DNA from: Candidatus Sulfopaludibacter sp. SbA3
Lineage (GTDB): Bacteria > Acidobacteriota > Terriglobia > Bryobacterales > Bryobacteraceae
Length of the DNA stretch: 64,000 nt
Assembly: GCA_945893365.1 (NCBI GenBank)
Contig: CAMDED010000005.1
Span: 1-64,000, forward strand
Direction of reading: 5' to 3'
Below the pieces are notes generated by a model that saw only the letters and a program-made list of their open reading frames with translations, was not told the origin of the DNA and made no database searches. Positions 1 through 7,556 of the stretch are shown piece by piece (the stretch's first letter is position 1; each line of letters starts with the position of its first letter). Both the position numbers and the translations under genes were made by a program.

Positions 1-1
1 T

Positions 2-112
2 CGATACCGAGGGCTTGGCGGAATGAAACGCTGGGTCGGCTTGGGAGTAATTGCAGACAATCTCATCCACATCGGCGACCACATGGCCGCCATCGATAAA
101 ACCAGATCATAG
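2..112 (+). pseudogene. 3' end of an IS transposase (partial at window edge)
   Basis: The frame is open from the window edge and ends at a TAG at 110-112. It reads RYRGLGG-MKRWVGLGVIADNLIHIG, which resembles the C-terminal end of IS5/ISNCY-type DDE transposases, where a conserved RYxGL segment precedes a final helix of the form ixxNLxxIG. Only about 36 codons are visible, so it cannot be told whether the element is complete upstream. The match is from memory of the family. No terminal inverted repeat can be assigned without the left end. Confidence 0.5.
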
Positions 113-342
113 GTCTCTCTCCTCCGCCAAAATCTCCCCCCAAAAAAAACATCCACAACTGCTTGCCACGGTTTCATCACCATTCAACCAGCTTCTGATG
201 TGTCGCCTGCCCCACCGAAGCCGCTTTGCGCACTTCCCGAATTTTGCGCCGGAAAGTATCTAGACCAGCTCCCTCTCTAATCCGCGACGACTCCCGGGAC
301 TCCACCGGGCGGCCGCCGCCCGATGCGCAGCCGCGATGTCCG
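113..342. other. Intergenic stretch without a recognisable gene
   Basis: This region lies between the transposase tail and the 3' end of the DsbD-like gene. It holds a C-run next to an A-run (about 145-159), which could be part of an IS end. At 204-216 it also holds the motif CGCCTGCCCCACC, which recurs twice at 33676-33699. No credible coding frame or RNA is seen. Confidence 0.4.
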
Positions 343-876
343 TCAGCGAACCGGAACCAGACCGCTCCAATCCGCCGGGGGCCCGCCCGATTCCGTCCGC
401 GGCGCAGGAACCGCAAGCGCCACGTTGATCTCCTTGCAGGTCGATTCCGTGCAAGCCTGGCCCCGGATGGCGATATTTACAGGTTCGGCGACCGGGCCCT
501 TGAGCTTCGCTATGAACACGGCGCGCCCGCTGAATACCCAGGTGAACAACAACAATTCGGGATTCGACACGTCCTTTGGGGCTGTCTGACGCCACGGACC
601 ATCAAGCTCCAGGCCGGTTACTCTGAGTTCGGTCGGCCGGTCGATGCCGGTGGACTGCCGCCCAGCCAATTTTTCGAGCGCCCGCACCCGGTTGTCGAGC
701 GCGTAGGTGTGCCAGCCCTCGTCGTGAACCGCTTCGACAGTCAGGTATCCGGCGGCGGCGCGCGCGCGATAGGTAACGCAACGCCGGTCGTCGTGGCGGA
801 CCTCGGCGGGGGCCGACCAGTCCGCGCCGGCCGCGGCCGCAACCATCCAACCGGCCACTAGAAATGTTTTGATCAT
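343..876 (-). CDS. DsbD N-terminal-domain-like periplasmic redox protein
   Basis: 177 aa. An N-terminal signal peptide (about residues 1-18, MIKTFLVAGWMVAAAAGA) is followed by an immunoglobulin-like domain. Its closing motif, QACTESTCKEINVAL, matches the disulfide-bearing segment of the DsbD alpha domain (two cysteines four residues apart before a hydrophobic strand). In that family the domain takes electrons from a membrane thiol transporter and passes them to periplasmic partners. Here it stands alone without the membrane or thioredoxin parts. Its ATG overlaps the stop of the upstream thioredoxin/PDZ gene (ATGA, 873-876), so the two are translationally coupled and probably work together. 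The disulfide-exchange role is inferred from the family; the partner is inferred from the operon. Confidence 0.75.
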   Translation of the reverse strand: MIKTFLVAGWMVAAAAGADWSAPAEVRHDDRRCVTYRARAAAGYLTVEAVHDEGWHTYALDNRVRALEKLAGRQSTGIDRPTELRVTGLELDGPWRQTAPKDVSNPELLLFTWVFSGRAVFIAKLKGPVAEPVNIAIRGQACTESTCKEINVALAVPAPRTESGGPPADWSGLVPVR

Positions 877-2126
877 TTTCGGAAACTCATGCGCAGGGTC
901 TTTACCGGCATTTTAATCCGTTTGCCCGCCCGAATCAAATCGACGCTCACGGTTTCGCCGGCCGTTTTGCGCAGCTTGATGTACAACTCCGCGGTGTGAG
1001 CCACGGGGTCCCGCTCGACGCCGTCGACCGCGAATATGATGTCGCCGGTTTTGAGCTCGTGCACCTTCATGAGTTCGGCAAATGAATCGACGCGCGTCAC
1101 TTCGGAGGCGTATCCGGCTGGGTCCAGGCCGAGCTTACCTTTCTCTTCGGCGCTGAGAGGGCGCGAATCGAAGTACACGCGCGGATCCACGCTCAACTGC
1201 CGGTAACGGATATCGGTGAGCCACCAGCGCGGGGGCAGTTGAATCGACAGCTCCTCCGTCTTACCCGCGCGCTCGACGGCGACTCGCACGCTCGAAGCCG
1301 TGCGAGGCGTCCGGTCATAACGATACTGCAAATCGGCGAACGTCCAGACAGGCGTGCCGTTGAACTCCGCGATGCGGTCCCCTTGCTTCATCCCCGCCGC
1401 CGCGGATTCGCCGCGCGCCTCCTTGACGATCAGACCCTTGGGAACGTCCAGATGGATGCCGATGTTGCGGATATCGGGCGAGCGGAACATGTGGGTAAGC
1501 TTGTCAAGCGTGCCGTCCAGCTCTCTGTGGACGTTTTGAAAGTCTCCGATGAGGTGGCATTCGACGCAGTTGTTGCGGGCGATGGTGCGCTCGACGAGGA
1601 GCGGAAATTCGCGCGCGAACATCGGCTTCGGCCGAGGCGTTTTGGGCAGATCGCCGCGTTGATAACGCCGATGCAGCTCAAGTCCCTGCGCGAGGGCGGC
1701 TTCGAGGCTGCTCAAATTCAGATAGACGTCGGGAGATTGGGCATCGCGCCCGCCGTAGCGCATGTAGATTTGTTCGTCGGCGTTGAGGAGGAAGAAGTAG
1801 AGCGTGTTGTTGCGGTCGTAGTCGAACAGCCCGAGATCGGCGTCGTCCATGCGCGTGATGCGCGCGCAGACGTACTGATCCATCAACTTGCCGCGCGGTG
1901 AGTTTTTCGGTGACAGCACAACCTGTGCGTCAAAAATCTTGCCGGCGATTCAAGGCTCGCAGCGGTATTCGAGGAACAGAGGCTTGCCGGTGCGGCGAGC
2001 TTCCTTGAGGGCTTCCTTGTAGTCTCCGAACCAGTAAACCGGTTCATCCTGCGCGGGGAGGGCGGAAGCGTCGAAAAACGCAAGAACTGCCAGCGCGACC
2101 GAGGGCAGGAAGGATTGGTTTCGCAT
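873..2126 (-). CDS. Thioredoxin-fold/PDZ protein with in-frame UGA, predicted selenoprotein (Trx7/PDZ type)
   Basis: Read through one UGA, the frame gives 417 aa starting at the ATG at 2126. Residues 1-25 are a signal peptide and about 30-140 a thioredoxin-like domain beginning VYWFGDYKEALKEARRTGKP. The active-site segment is LFLEYRC-E-P-UGA-IAGKIF, so the UGA (residue 59) sits where a CxxC thioredoxin has its second cysteine. Downstream are a CVECH motif (residues 187-191) and two PDZ-like domains (about 222-300 and 348-414). Without read-through, translation would end after 58 residues, or restart at a GTG at 1919 with no signal peptide or active site. A SECIS-like hairpin follows the UGA. 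NCBI annotation uses the name Trx7/PDZ (seleno)protein for such genes, as I recall. The main alternative is a nonsense mutation. sel genes are not in this window. Confidence 0.8.
1911..1932 (-). promoter_or_regulatory. Predicted bacterial SECIS hairpin
   Basis: In the mRNA the sequence UGAC-GCACA-GGU-UGUGC-u-GUCA folds into four plus five base pairs with a single bulged U on the 3' side and a GGU apical loop. The loop begins 26 nt after the UGA. Known bacterial SECIS elements sit immediately 3' of the UGA, have a G among the first loop bases (GGU in fdhF) and a bulged U, and place the loop roughly 16-37 nt downstream. Here the bulge is on the 3' arm, whereas in fdhF it is on the 5' arm. Folded by eye only. 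Confidence 0.7.
1950..1952 (-). other. In-frame UGA, predicted selenocysteine codon
   Basis: The codon is TGA on the minus strand, in frame with both the signal-peptide-bearing upstream segment (start 2126, 58 codons) and the 358-codon downstream segment. It is preceded by TGC GAG CCT (C-E-P), giving a CxxU thioredoxin motif. There are no other stops in the combined frame. Confidence 0.8.
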
Positions 2127-2346
2127 GCGGATTGGGTAGTCCTTGTATAAGACGGCTTCGGCCTTGGCGTGGTTACCGGCGCGGGGCGTCTTTGGGGAGT
2201 ATAGCAGCGTTCAGGCCGGCTGAGAAGCGCTCCGGGGCCTTGCGGGATTTACCCGAAAAACGTTCAAACGCCCTGCTAAACCGTTGCGAGCGCTCCGCAC
2301 GGCATGCCACACTAAGAAGTGCGGGAGCTATTTACGGAATGCCACG
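2127..2346. promoter_or_regulatory. Divergent intergenic region between the redox operon and the membrane-protein pair
   Basis: This 220-bp gap must hold both promoters. On the minus strand the sequence CTTATACAAGGAC just upstream of the selenoprotein start could supply a -10-like TTATAC and an AAGGA ribosome-binding site. No clear -35 is seen. No gene is supported. Confidence 0.3.
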
Positions 2347-2868
2347 ATGACCGTCGGTTGCGCCTCTGGGCTGATCGCCGCTTCCGCCTTATATTTTTCC
2401 CTTCACCTGGGCCTCTACGCGGCCGTTTTTCGCAAACTCGCCGTCTTTGGATCGGAACGCCGTATTCTGCGATACCACTTGATCTCCGCCATCGTTTTCT
2501 CCCCGCTCGTCCTCTCATACGGCCTTGTCTGTGACGACATCTCCGCCCTAACCGCGGCGGTCGGCCTGATCTTTGCGCACGGCGTTTACAGTTTGTCGTT
2601 CCTTGAGTTATGGGCCTTGGCGGATAATAGCTATTCGATCGGCATTCTCCTCCGTGTAATGCAATCCGGAGCCGTGTCGAGACTACGGTTGCAGAGCGAG
2701 CTCGCTGAGATTGGACGGCGCAAGAAACAAGCCCGGCTCGCCAGTCTCTCCGGCTTACACCTTCTCCGCCGAGAGAGCGGCGCGGTGAAGCTTTCAACCT
2801 TGGGGCTCCTGCTTTCACACGGCTTAGCCTGCCTTGTGTGGCTCGCAAACTCCGAGGAAACGGGCTAA
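2347..2868 (+). CDS. Small integral membrane protein with winged-helix-like C-terminus
   Basis: About 173 aa from the ATG at 2347. Four hydrophobic segments occupy roughly residues 5-110. The soluble tail (about 110-160, VMQSGAVSRLRLQSELAEIG) has the spacing of a small winged-helix or helix-turn-helix fold, and a last hydrophobic helix closes the protein. It is followed after 4 bp by a second gene with the same architecture, and both share an EL..L......S..ILxRL pattern at the membrane/tail junction, suggesting an ancient duplication. I do not recognise a named family. A membrane-bound transcription or glycan-assembly accessory role is possible but unproven. A start at 2284 would add 21 residues with no signal character. 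Confidence 0.6.
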   Translation: MTVGCASGLIAASALYFSLHLGLYAAVFRKLAVFGSERRILRYHLISAIVFSPLVLSYGLVCDDISALTAAVGLIFAHGVYSLSFLELWALADNSYSIGILLRVMQSGAVSRLRLQSELAEIGRRKKQARLASLSGLHLLRRESGAVKLSTLGLLLSHGLACLVWLANSEETG

Positions 2869-2872
2869 CTCC

Positions 2873-3376
2873 ATGTGGTTTGTCTATTCGCTGTGTTCCT
2901 GGTTTCTGGCTGTAACCGTTCATGCGGTACTCTGCCGGCTATCTCTCCCCTTCGGAACGGTAGCCCGGTTTTTCATCGCCGGCTCGGGCGTCGGCATCTC
3001 CCTAAGTTGTTTTGTTTGTGCGTCCCATGGCATCTACTCAGTTGAAACATTTTCCGCTCTGTCGGCCTACGGCTTCCTATGTGAGCTGTATCTCTTTTTG
3101 TCAACACTGGCAATGGCCAGCATCTCGTCGAACTTACTGATCAGGTTGAAGGGAAATCGCCTCCAGGAACAGGATCTCATTGCGATGTATGACGCCGACC
3201 GAATGGTCGCCGTGCGCATTGAGCGGCTGTTGGCCGCAGGCCTTCTCGCCGAGGACTCCGGCAGGCTACATCTTACGAGAGCCGGTACCCGCATTGTCAC
3301 CGGATTCCAGAGGCTAAGAGCGTTTTGCCGCGATTTTGAGCGGATCGATACCGGCGCGGAGCGCCGCGGCGGATGA
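2873..3376 (+). CDS. Small integral membrane protein, paralogue of its upstream neighbour
   Basis: About 167 aa from the ATG at 2873. Four hydrophobic helices (about residues 1-90) are followed by a basic and acidic tail of about 70 residues (EQDLIAMYDADRMVAVRIER through LHLTRAGTRIV). The tail reads like a winged helix: a recognition-type helix, then a beta-hairpin wing (LLAEDSGRLHLTRAG). It lies 4 bp after the upstream gene, so the pair is co-transcribed and probably forms one complex. Function unknown. The resemblance to winged-helix wings is a visual judgement. Confidence 0.6.
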   Translation: MWFVYSLCSWFLAVTVHAVLCRLSLPFGTVARFFIAGSGVGISLSCFVCASHGIYSVETFSALSAYGFLCELYLFLSTLAMASISSNLLIRLKGNRLQEQDLIAMYDADRMVAVRIERLLAAGLLAEDSGRLHLTRAGTRIVTGFQRLRAFCRDFERIDTGAERRGG

Positions 3377-3709
3377 CCCGTGAGCGACGCTAACCTCGAT
3401 TGGGTCGGCCAACACCCGCACCCGAAGCCGCCTGTTCAACTTTGCTTTGCTTGCGGCGGTTCAGATGGGCCCTTTGTTGGGCGGCAGTGAGGCGGGTTGT
3501 CGACGGCCGCGGCGGCAGGCAATCGTTGCGAGACAGGCCGGAATATCGAGACGCCGCAGTCGGCAGGGTTCGCCGATGGTCGACAAGCGCGGTGGCCAAC
3601 TTGCCATTGGCGCCGCGGCTACAAGTAGGGGCGGCACGCAACGATCTTCAACGTGGGCGGGCCGCCAACGGACGCTCTTCGCGGCGGGACAGTACCGATT
3701 CGGAACGGG
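3377..3709. other. Intergenic region, possibly a decayed gene
   Basis: After the second membrane gene there is a GTG at 3380 opening a 36-codon frame (MSDANLDWVGQHPHPKPP...) that ends at a TGA at 3488-3490. All other frames through 3700 are low-complexity, arginine-rich and lack a start with a ribosome-binding site. This could be the remnant of a third gene of the membrane-protein operon. No homology is recognised and no terminator is evident. Confidence 0.3.
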
Positions 3710-6280
3710 TCACCAGGATAGCTGCAAGAGGAATCGAAACGTGCGGCCGTCGTTAAGGGTATTGGTGATCTGGCCGAAGTTGGCGTTCGTCAGATCGATT
3801 CCAGGCTCGGCGAACTGCGGTGTGTTAAAGAGATTGATGGATTCCGCGCGGAACAGGAGCGTTTGTCCCGCGTGGACCGCGAACGGGCGGGCGACGGCTG
3901 CGTTTACATTGCGAATGCCGCCTCGCCGGAAGACGTTGCGCCCGAGATTGCCGCGGTCGTCCGTGGCGTTCATGAACGCGAACGCGGAACGCGGCAGACG
4001 GGCTCGCGAGGTATCAGGATTGTCGATGGTCCGGCCCAGAACGGAAGGGTCCAGCAGGTTCGGGCGGTCGCCACCGTTGCCGTCCACGTTTCCGAAACCG
4101 GGGCCGTCCGACCCGGCGCCGACGTTGAATGGAATGCCCGACTTCGAAAGCGCTACCGCGGAGACATTCCACTTGCGCAAGGTGTAGGAGCCGCGCCAGA
4201 GGAACGCGTGGGACTGGTCGAAGGAACTGACGGCCTTCATGTCCTTGTGCGTCTCGAACTCGGACTGGCTGCGGCCGAGGCGCGAATCCTGATCGTAGGC
4301 GGTATTGGTGTAGCTGCTGCCGAGGTCCATGGCTTTGCTGAACCACCACGCGGCGTCGAGCGAAAAGCCGCGCCAGGACGGGACCACGAGCGAGACTCGC
4401 GTGGCGTCGAAGTAGCCGCGCGATCCGTTCACAACCCAGCGGGTCTCGGCGTGCGTCGGGTCCGGCCGGCGCCGATTGATGGTGGCGGTAGTTTGCGGGA
4501 TGCCAGGCACGACATGGGCGCGATTGAGATACCACATACTGAGGAGCTTGTGCGAACGGCTGCCCACGTAGCCGAGTTGGAGCTTCCACTTGGAGGCGAG
4601 CTCGGGTTCCCAACTGAAATGGTACTGATGCGAGTAGGGCGAGGCGAGCTCCGGGTCAAGCAGATAGAGATTCCCCAGTGCGTTCGGAATTCCGCCACTC
4701 TGCGTCAGACCTCCCAGGGGGTCCGTCAGACCCGGCGCGAGCACGACGATCTTTACGCTTCCGGGCGGGCTGAAGCGTACCTGTTGAAACGTCACGGGGA
4801 AGATCTCCCCGTAGTGCAGGCCGTAACCCGCGCGAAGGACTCCGGCCCGTCGGGGCGCCCGCCAGGCAATGCCGAGGGTAGGCGCGAGGTTGTTGCAATC
4901 GCAATCGTAAGGGATTCGGTTGAGACCGTTCACCTCGCGAGGACTCGAAACCGGCTGGTAACGGAGGCCGTATGTGAGGGTCAAATCCGGCCGTAGTTTC
5001 CAACTGTCGCCAGCGTAATACTGTGTGTCCCAATTGCGAAAGCCACGGTGGACATCGCCGATGGAGACGATGTATTGGGTTGGCGCGCCGAGGCGAAAGT
5101 TGGTAATGGCGTCACGCCCGAAATCGGCGGCGAAGGAGAAGACGCCGCGATGCGCATCCGTCTCCCGGCCGTTGAGCTGGCGGCGGAGAATGCCAAAGCC
5201 GAGCGTCCAGGTGTGGTTACCGGCGTTGCGGCGGGCGTCGCCGGCATAGCGGAACAGATTCTGCGCGCGCTGAATCGGGATGATCGCTAAAGGGCCCAGT
5301 GTTTCGAGGCCCGCGATCGAAACCACGGGGCCGACCGCGTTGGGCTCGGGACGCAGGAAGGAACCGATCCGCTCGAAGCCGGCCGAAAGGTCCGTCGAGA
5401 GGGTGGGGTTCCACTGGCGATTCCAGGTTGCCCGCGCCCTGTGGGAGCGCGTATCGGTATCGGGGTTCTGGCCGGCGACAAGCTGAAACGCATCGACGGC
5501 CTGGGAGATGAACTGATAGTGAAGCGTGACGCGGTCGCGCGTGCCCGAGCGGTGGTCCAGGCGAATGGCGCCGTTGTTGTTGTCGATGGATTGCAGCGCG
5601 TTGGTGTTGAGCGCGCGCGGATTGATATCGGTACGATTAGGAAGGTCGGAAGGATAGGCCGCGAGGAACCGCGTGAGGAGAGCGCGAACGGCGGGGTCGG
5701 AAGAGAGCGGAGTACGCTCATCCGGACGGGGGACGAGTACGTTGCCATTCACGCTGCCGCGCAGCTTCTGCTGGCTGCCTTCGAAATAAAGGAATGTGCG
5801 CTCGGAGCTATGGGGCAGGGGCACGCCGAACGTGAAGCCGTAGTCGTTCTCATGCGCGGGCTTGACGCCGCCCGCCTGAAAGAACGAACGCGCGGTGAAA
5901 ACGCTGTTCTGATGCGTTTCATAAAACGTACCGTGAATGCCCGATCGTTTTACGGCGGAAATGTGAATGGGCGCCGACGGGGGATTGCCGAATTCCGCGC
6001 CGAAATAATTGCGCTCCGGGAGGAACTCGCGCTGGATGGTGGCCGTGGTTCCCAGGCGCACGTTGAGCTCTTTGAGCGCGTTGTTGTCCACCAGATTGAA
6101 CTGGATGTTCTCATTGCGGCGGCTCTCGCCAGCGGCGGCGTCGGTGGTTCCGAGAAGATTGAGCTCGACGCGCTTCGTGGAATCGGACGGCTTGGCGGCG
6201 GGCGGCACGGTTTCAGGAGTTTGCGCGGAGGCGCGGACGAGGAGCACGATGAACAGGCAGGCGGCAATCGATCGTCTCAC
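3710..6280 (-). CDS. TonB-dependent-receptor-like outer membrane beta-barrel (Oar type)
   Basis: 856 aa from a GTG at 6280; a TAA lies directly upstream of it. A signal peptide ([20 protein letters not shown]) is followed by a short plug-like region (about 35-110) and then a long series of amphipathic strands with aromatic girdles typical of acidobacterial Oar-like receptors. The C-terminus ends in LLQLSW, the aromatic-terminated last strand needed for outer-membrane insertion. The usual carboxypeptidase-regulatory N-terminal domain of this family is absent. Such proteins import large substrates or surface polymers; the substrate is unknown here. Its 5' end lay only 30 bp from the divergent nfo start before a cassette separated them. 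Confidence 0.8.
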   Translation of the reverse strand: MRRSIAACLFIVLLVRASAQTPETVPPAAKPSDSTKRVELNLLGTTDAAAGESRRNENIQFNLVDNNALKELNVRLGTTATIQREFLPERNYFGAEFGNPPSAPIHISAVKRSGIHGTFYETHQNSVFTARSFFQAGGVKPAHENDYGFTFGVPLPHSSERTFLYFEGSQQKLRGSVNGNVLVPRPDERTPLSSDPAVRALLTRFLAAYPSDLPNRTDINPRALNTNALQSIDNNNGAIRLDHRSGTRDRVTLHYQFISQAVDAFQLVAGQNPDTDTRSHRARATWNRQWNPTLSTDLSAGFERIGSFLRPEPNAVGPVVSIAGLETLGPLAIIPIQRAQNLFRYAGDARRNAGNHTWTLGFGILRRQLNGRETDAHRGVFSFAADFGRDAITNFRLGAPTQYIVSIGDVHRGFRNWDTQYYAGDSWKLRPDLTLTYGLRYQPVSSPREVNGLNRIPYDCDCNNLAPTLGIAWRAPRRAGVLRAGYGLHYGEIFPVTFQQVRFSPPGSVKIVVLAPGLTDPLGGLTQSGGIPNALGNLYLLDPELASPYSHQYHFSWEPELASKWKLQLGYVGSRSHKLLSMWYLNRAHVVPGIPQTTATINRRRPDPTHAETRWVVNGSRGYFDATRVSLVVPSWRGFSLDAAWWFSKAMDLGSSYTNTAYDQDSRLGRSQSEFETHKDMKAVSSFDQSHAFLWRGSYTLRKWNVSAVALSKSGIPFNVGAGSDGPGFGNVDGNGGDRPNLLDPSVLGRTIDNPDTSRARLPRSAFAFMNATDDRGNLGRNVFRRGGIRNVNAAVARPFAVHAGQTLLFRAESINLFNTPQFAEPGIDLTNANFGQITNTLNDGRTFRFLLQLSW

Positions 6281-6333
6281 TTATCGTCTTCTCACAATAT
6301 CAATGCTACGATGGAACCCTTGCGAATCGGTAT
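6247..6333. repeat. 87-bp direct repeat, copy A
   Basis: Identical to 7470-7556 except for one base (6290 T versus 7513 A). The repeat contains the first codons of the receptor gene, the 30-bp divergent promoter region and the first 7-8 codons of nfo. In this copy the nfo start (6311) leads only into a 15-codon dead frame ending at 6358. Confidence 0.95.
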
Positions 6334-6502
6334 CGTCCACGACTTGTCGCCGGCGTAATGACGGTGTTAGAAGGTCAGCAGGCAGCGAATTCGAACCGCA
6401 ACAGAGACGCCAAACGCTAGCTTCGCACCAGTACCGAATGCAGGTCATTTCCGGCTTCAAGCTAGATCATGGTGTACACTACATTGGGTAGGGGTGATAC
6501 CG

Positions 6503-6889
6503 ATGCTACGCATGGTTTTCGCTTTTTTGCTTATCCTTCCGGTTTTCGGGCAGGACAGCAACGTTGAGTGCAAATGTCGCCAAGTGGATGGTCAGGAGTA
6601 TGCATGCAAGTGTACCGTGCTCGGTGCTGGCATGACGCCTCCGGCATTCGACTTTGTAGCGGACTTTTCAGCAGTCGCGTCCAGTGTGGCCAAGCCAGTA
6701 GCCGCGAAATCGCCCGCTTCGAGCGTATTGGCTTCAGATGCTACGCCGAAACCGGCAAGCACCGCGACTAACGGAACGCCAACGGGTAAAACGACCGCTA
6801 CGGGGAAGGACATTCTTGTAGGACCCCGTGGGGGACAGTATCACATCAGTGCGAGCGGGAAAAAGGTGTACGAACGCAAAAAGAAGTAG
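6503..6889 (+). CDS. Small secreted cysteine-containing protein with GPRGG-Y tail motif
   Basis: 128 aa from the ATG at 6503, chosen over a GTG at 6494 because AGGGG lies 8 bp upstream. There is a signal peptide (MLRMVFAFLLILPVFGQ), then a small cysteine cluster (CKCRQ...CKC), a Ser/Thr/Ala/Lys-rich linker (about 50-105), and a C-terminal motif GPRGGQYHISASGKKVYER. That last motif is a short module found at the ends of assorted secreted and nuclease-like bacterial proteins; its function is not established to my knowledge. It lies inside the inserted cassette. Confidence 0.6.
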   Translation: MLRMVFAFLLILPVFGQDSNVECKCRQVDGQEYACKCTVLGAGMTPPAFDFVADFSAVASSVAKPVAAKSPASSVLASDATPKPASTATNGTPTGKTTATGKDILVGPRGGQYHISASGKKVYERKKK

Positions 6890-6930
6890 CACACGTTCAG
6901 GGCGGTCTTCACTTTTTCTTCCGTTTGCTC

Positions 6931-7410
6931 TTATATCTTGTGGCCGAAGCCGCACCAAATGCCGATGACTAAAGACAAGGTGCCGAAAAGGAATGTCACG
7001 GTTTGGCTAAAGAATAGGTTCCACGTCCATTTGCCATAACAGTCTGCTGTCCTGCTGAAGGTGTCGTGATTCGCTTCATTGTTCATCCGTGCCCTAGCTG
7101 CTCGGCGAGTGTCGCGAAAGTCTAATGCCCTCGTACAGTTCGCAGCGAGGCCGAGGGTAATCGAAAGCAGCAATAGTGGCATACCGCCGTGAAAGAGGAA
7201 TCGAGCCGGCATTCGCAAGACTTCGTTTGAATCCATCATCGTCTTCGCCGCGAAGGCGACGATTGCTCCAGCAAAAGTCAAGAAGAGGTTGATTACAATT
7301 CCAAGCTGTTCTATGGCAACTTCTTGCCAACGCAAGTAGCTGTCTCTATCCCTTTGCTCTTGCGGTGTTGGCTCTCGCTCACCCGTTTCCATGGTTGTCG
7401 ATTGTATCAC
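6931..7410 (-). CDS. Hypothetical membrane protein of the inserted cassette
   Basis: 159 aa from a GTG at 7410; an internal ATG at 7392 is the alternative start. A charged N-terminus (about 35 residues) is followed by three or four hydrophobic helices: IVINLFLTFAGAIVAFAA, MPLLLLSITLGLAANC, and a final one around VTFLFGTLSLVIGIWCGF. A charged segment with RRAARARMNNEANHD lies between the second and third. No family is recognised. It converges on the secreted-protein gene with 41 bp between the stops. The codon use and lower GC fit recent acquisition together with that neighbour. Confidence 0.55.
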   Translation of the reverse strand: MIQSTTMETGEREPTPQEQRDRDSYLRWQEVAIEQLGIVINLFLTFAGAIVAFAAKTMMDSNEVLRMPARFLFHGGMPLLLLSITLGLAANCTRALDFRDTRRAARARMNNEANHDTFSRTADCYGKWTWNLFFSQTVTFLFGTLSLVIGIWCGFGHKI

Positions 7411-7469
7411 TTCTCCCCTCGCCCATTTCCACTAAATCCATGGAGTGGTACCCGCGTGAGACATAAGCC

Positions 7470-7556
7470 CGATGAACAGGCAGGCGGCAATCGATCGTCT
7501 CACTTATCGTCTACTCACAATATCAATGCTACGATGGAACCCTTGCGAATCGGTAT
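7470..7556. repeat. 87-bp direct repeat, copy B
   Basis: Second copy of the 6247-6333 sequence, shifted by 1,223 bp, with a single mismatch. In this copy the nfo start (7534) leads into the complete gene, while the receptor start on the minus strand leads into unrelated cassette sequence. Confidence 0.95.

Larger units (their letters stand above)
6334..7469. mobile_element. Inserted two-gene cassette between the repeat copies
   Basis: About 1.1 kb lies between two copies of an 87-bp sequence that spans the start codons of two divergent genes. Removing one repeat plus this segment restores a simple receptor/nfo divergent pair. The segment carries a small secreted-protein gene and a membrane-protein gene, converging, and looks less GC-rich than its surroundings. 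No transposase, integrase or terminal inverted repeats are visible. The mechanism is unknown; an 87-bp duplication is far longer than ordinary transposon target duplications. Confidence 0.65.

Noticed and set aside
226-861. 211-aa plus-strand frame
   Set aside because: Antisense to the DsbD-like gene, which has a signal peptide and the conserved cysteine motif.
1950-1952. UGA as a simple frameshift or nonsense mutation in the thioredoxin/PDZ gene
   Set aside because: Both halves are in the same frame, the UGA falls exactly at the second active-site position of CxxC, and a SECIS-like hairpin follows. A random mutation would not explain the hairpin. It remains the main alternative.
3400-3756. 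118-aa plus-strand frame in the gap after the membrane-protein pair
   Set aside because: Arg-rich low-complexity translation, no ribosome-binding site, and it runs into the 3' end of the receptor gene on the other strand.
6334-7469. Ordinary insertion sequence
   Set aside because: No transposase, no terminal inverted repeats, and an 87-bp duplication is far longer than IS target duplications.
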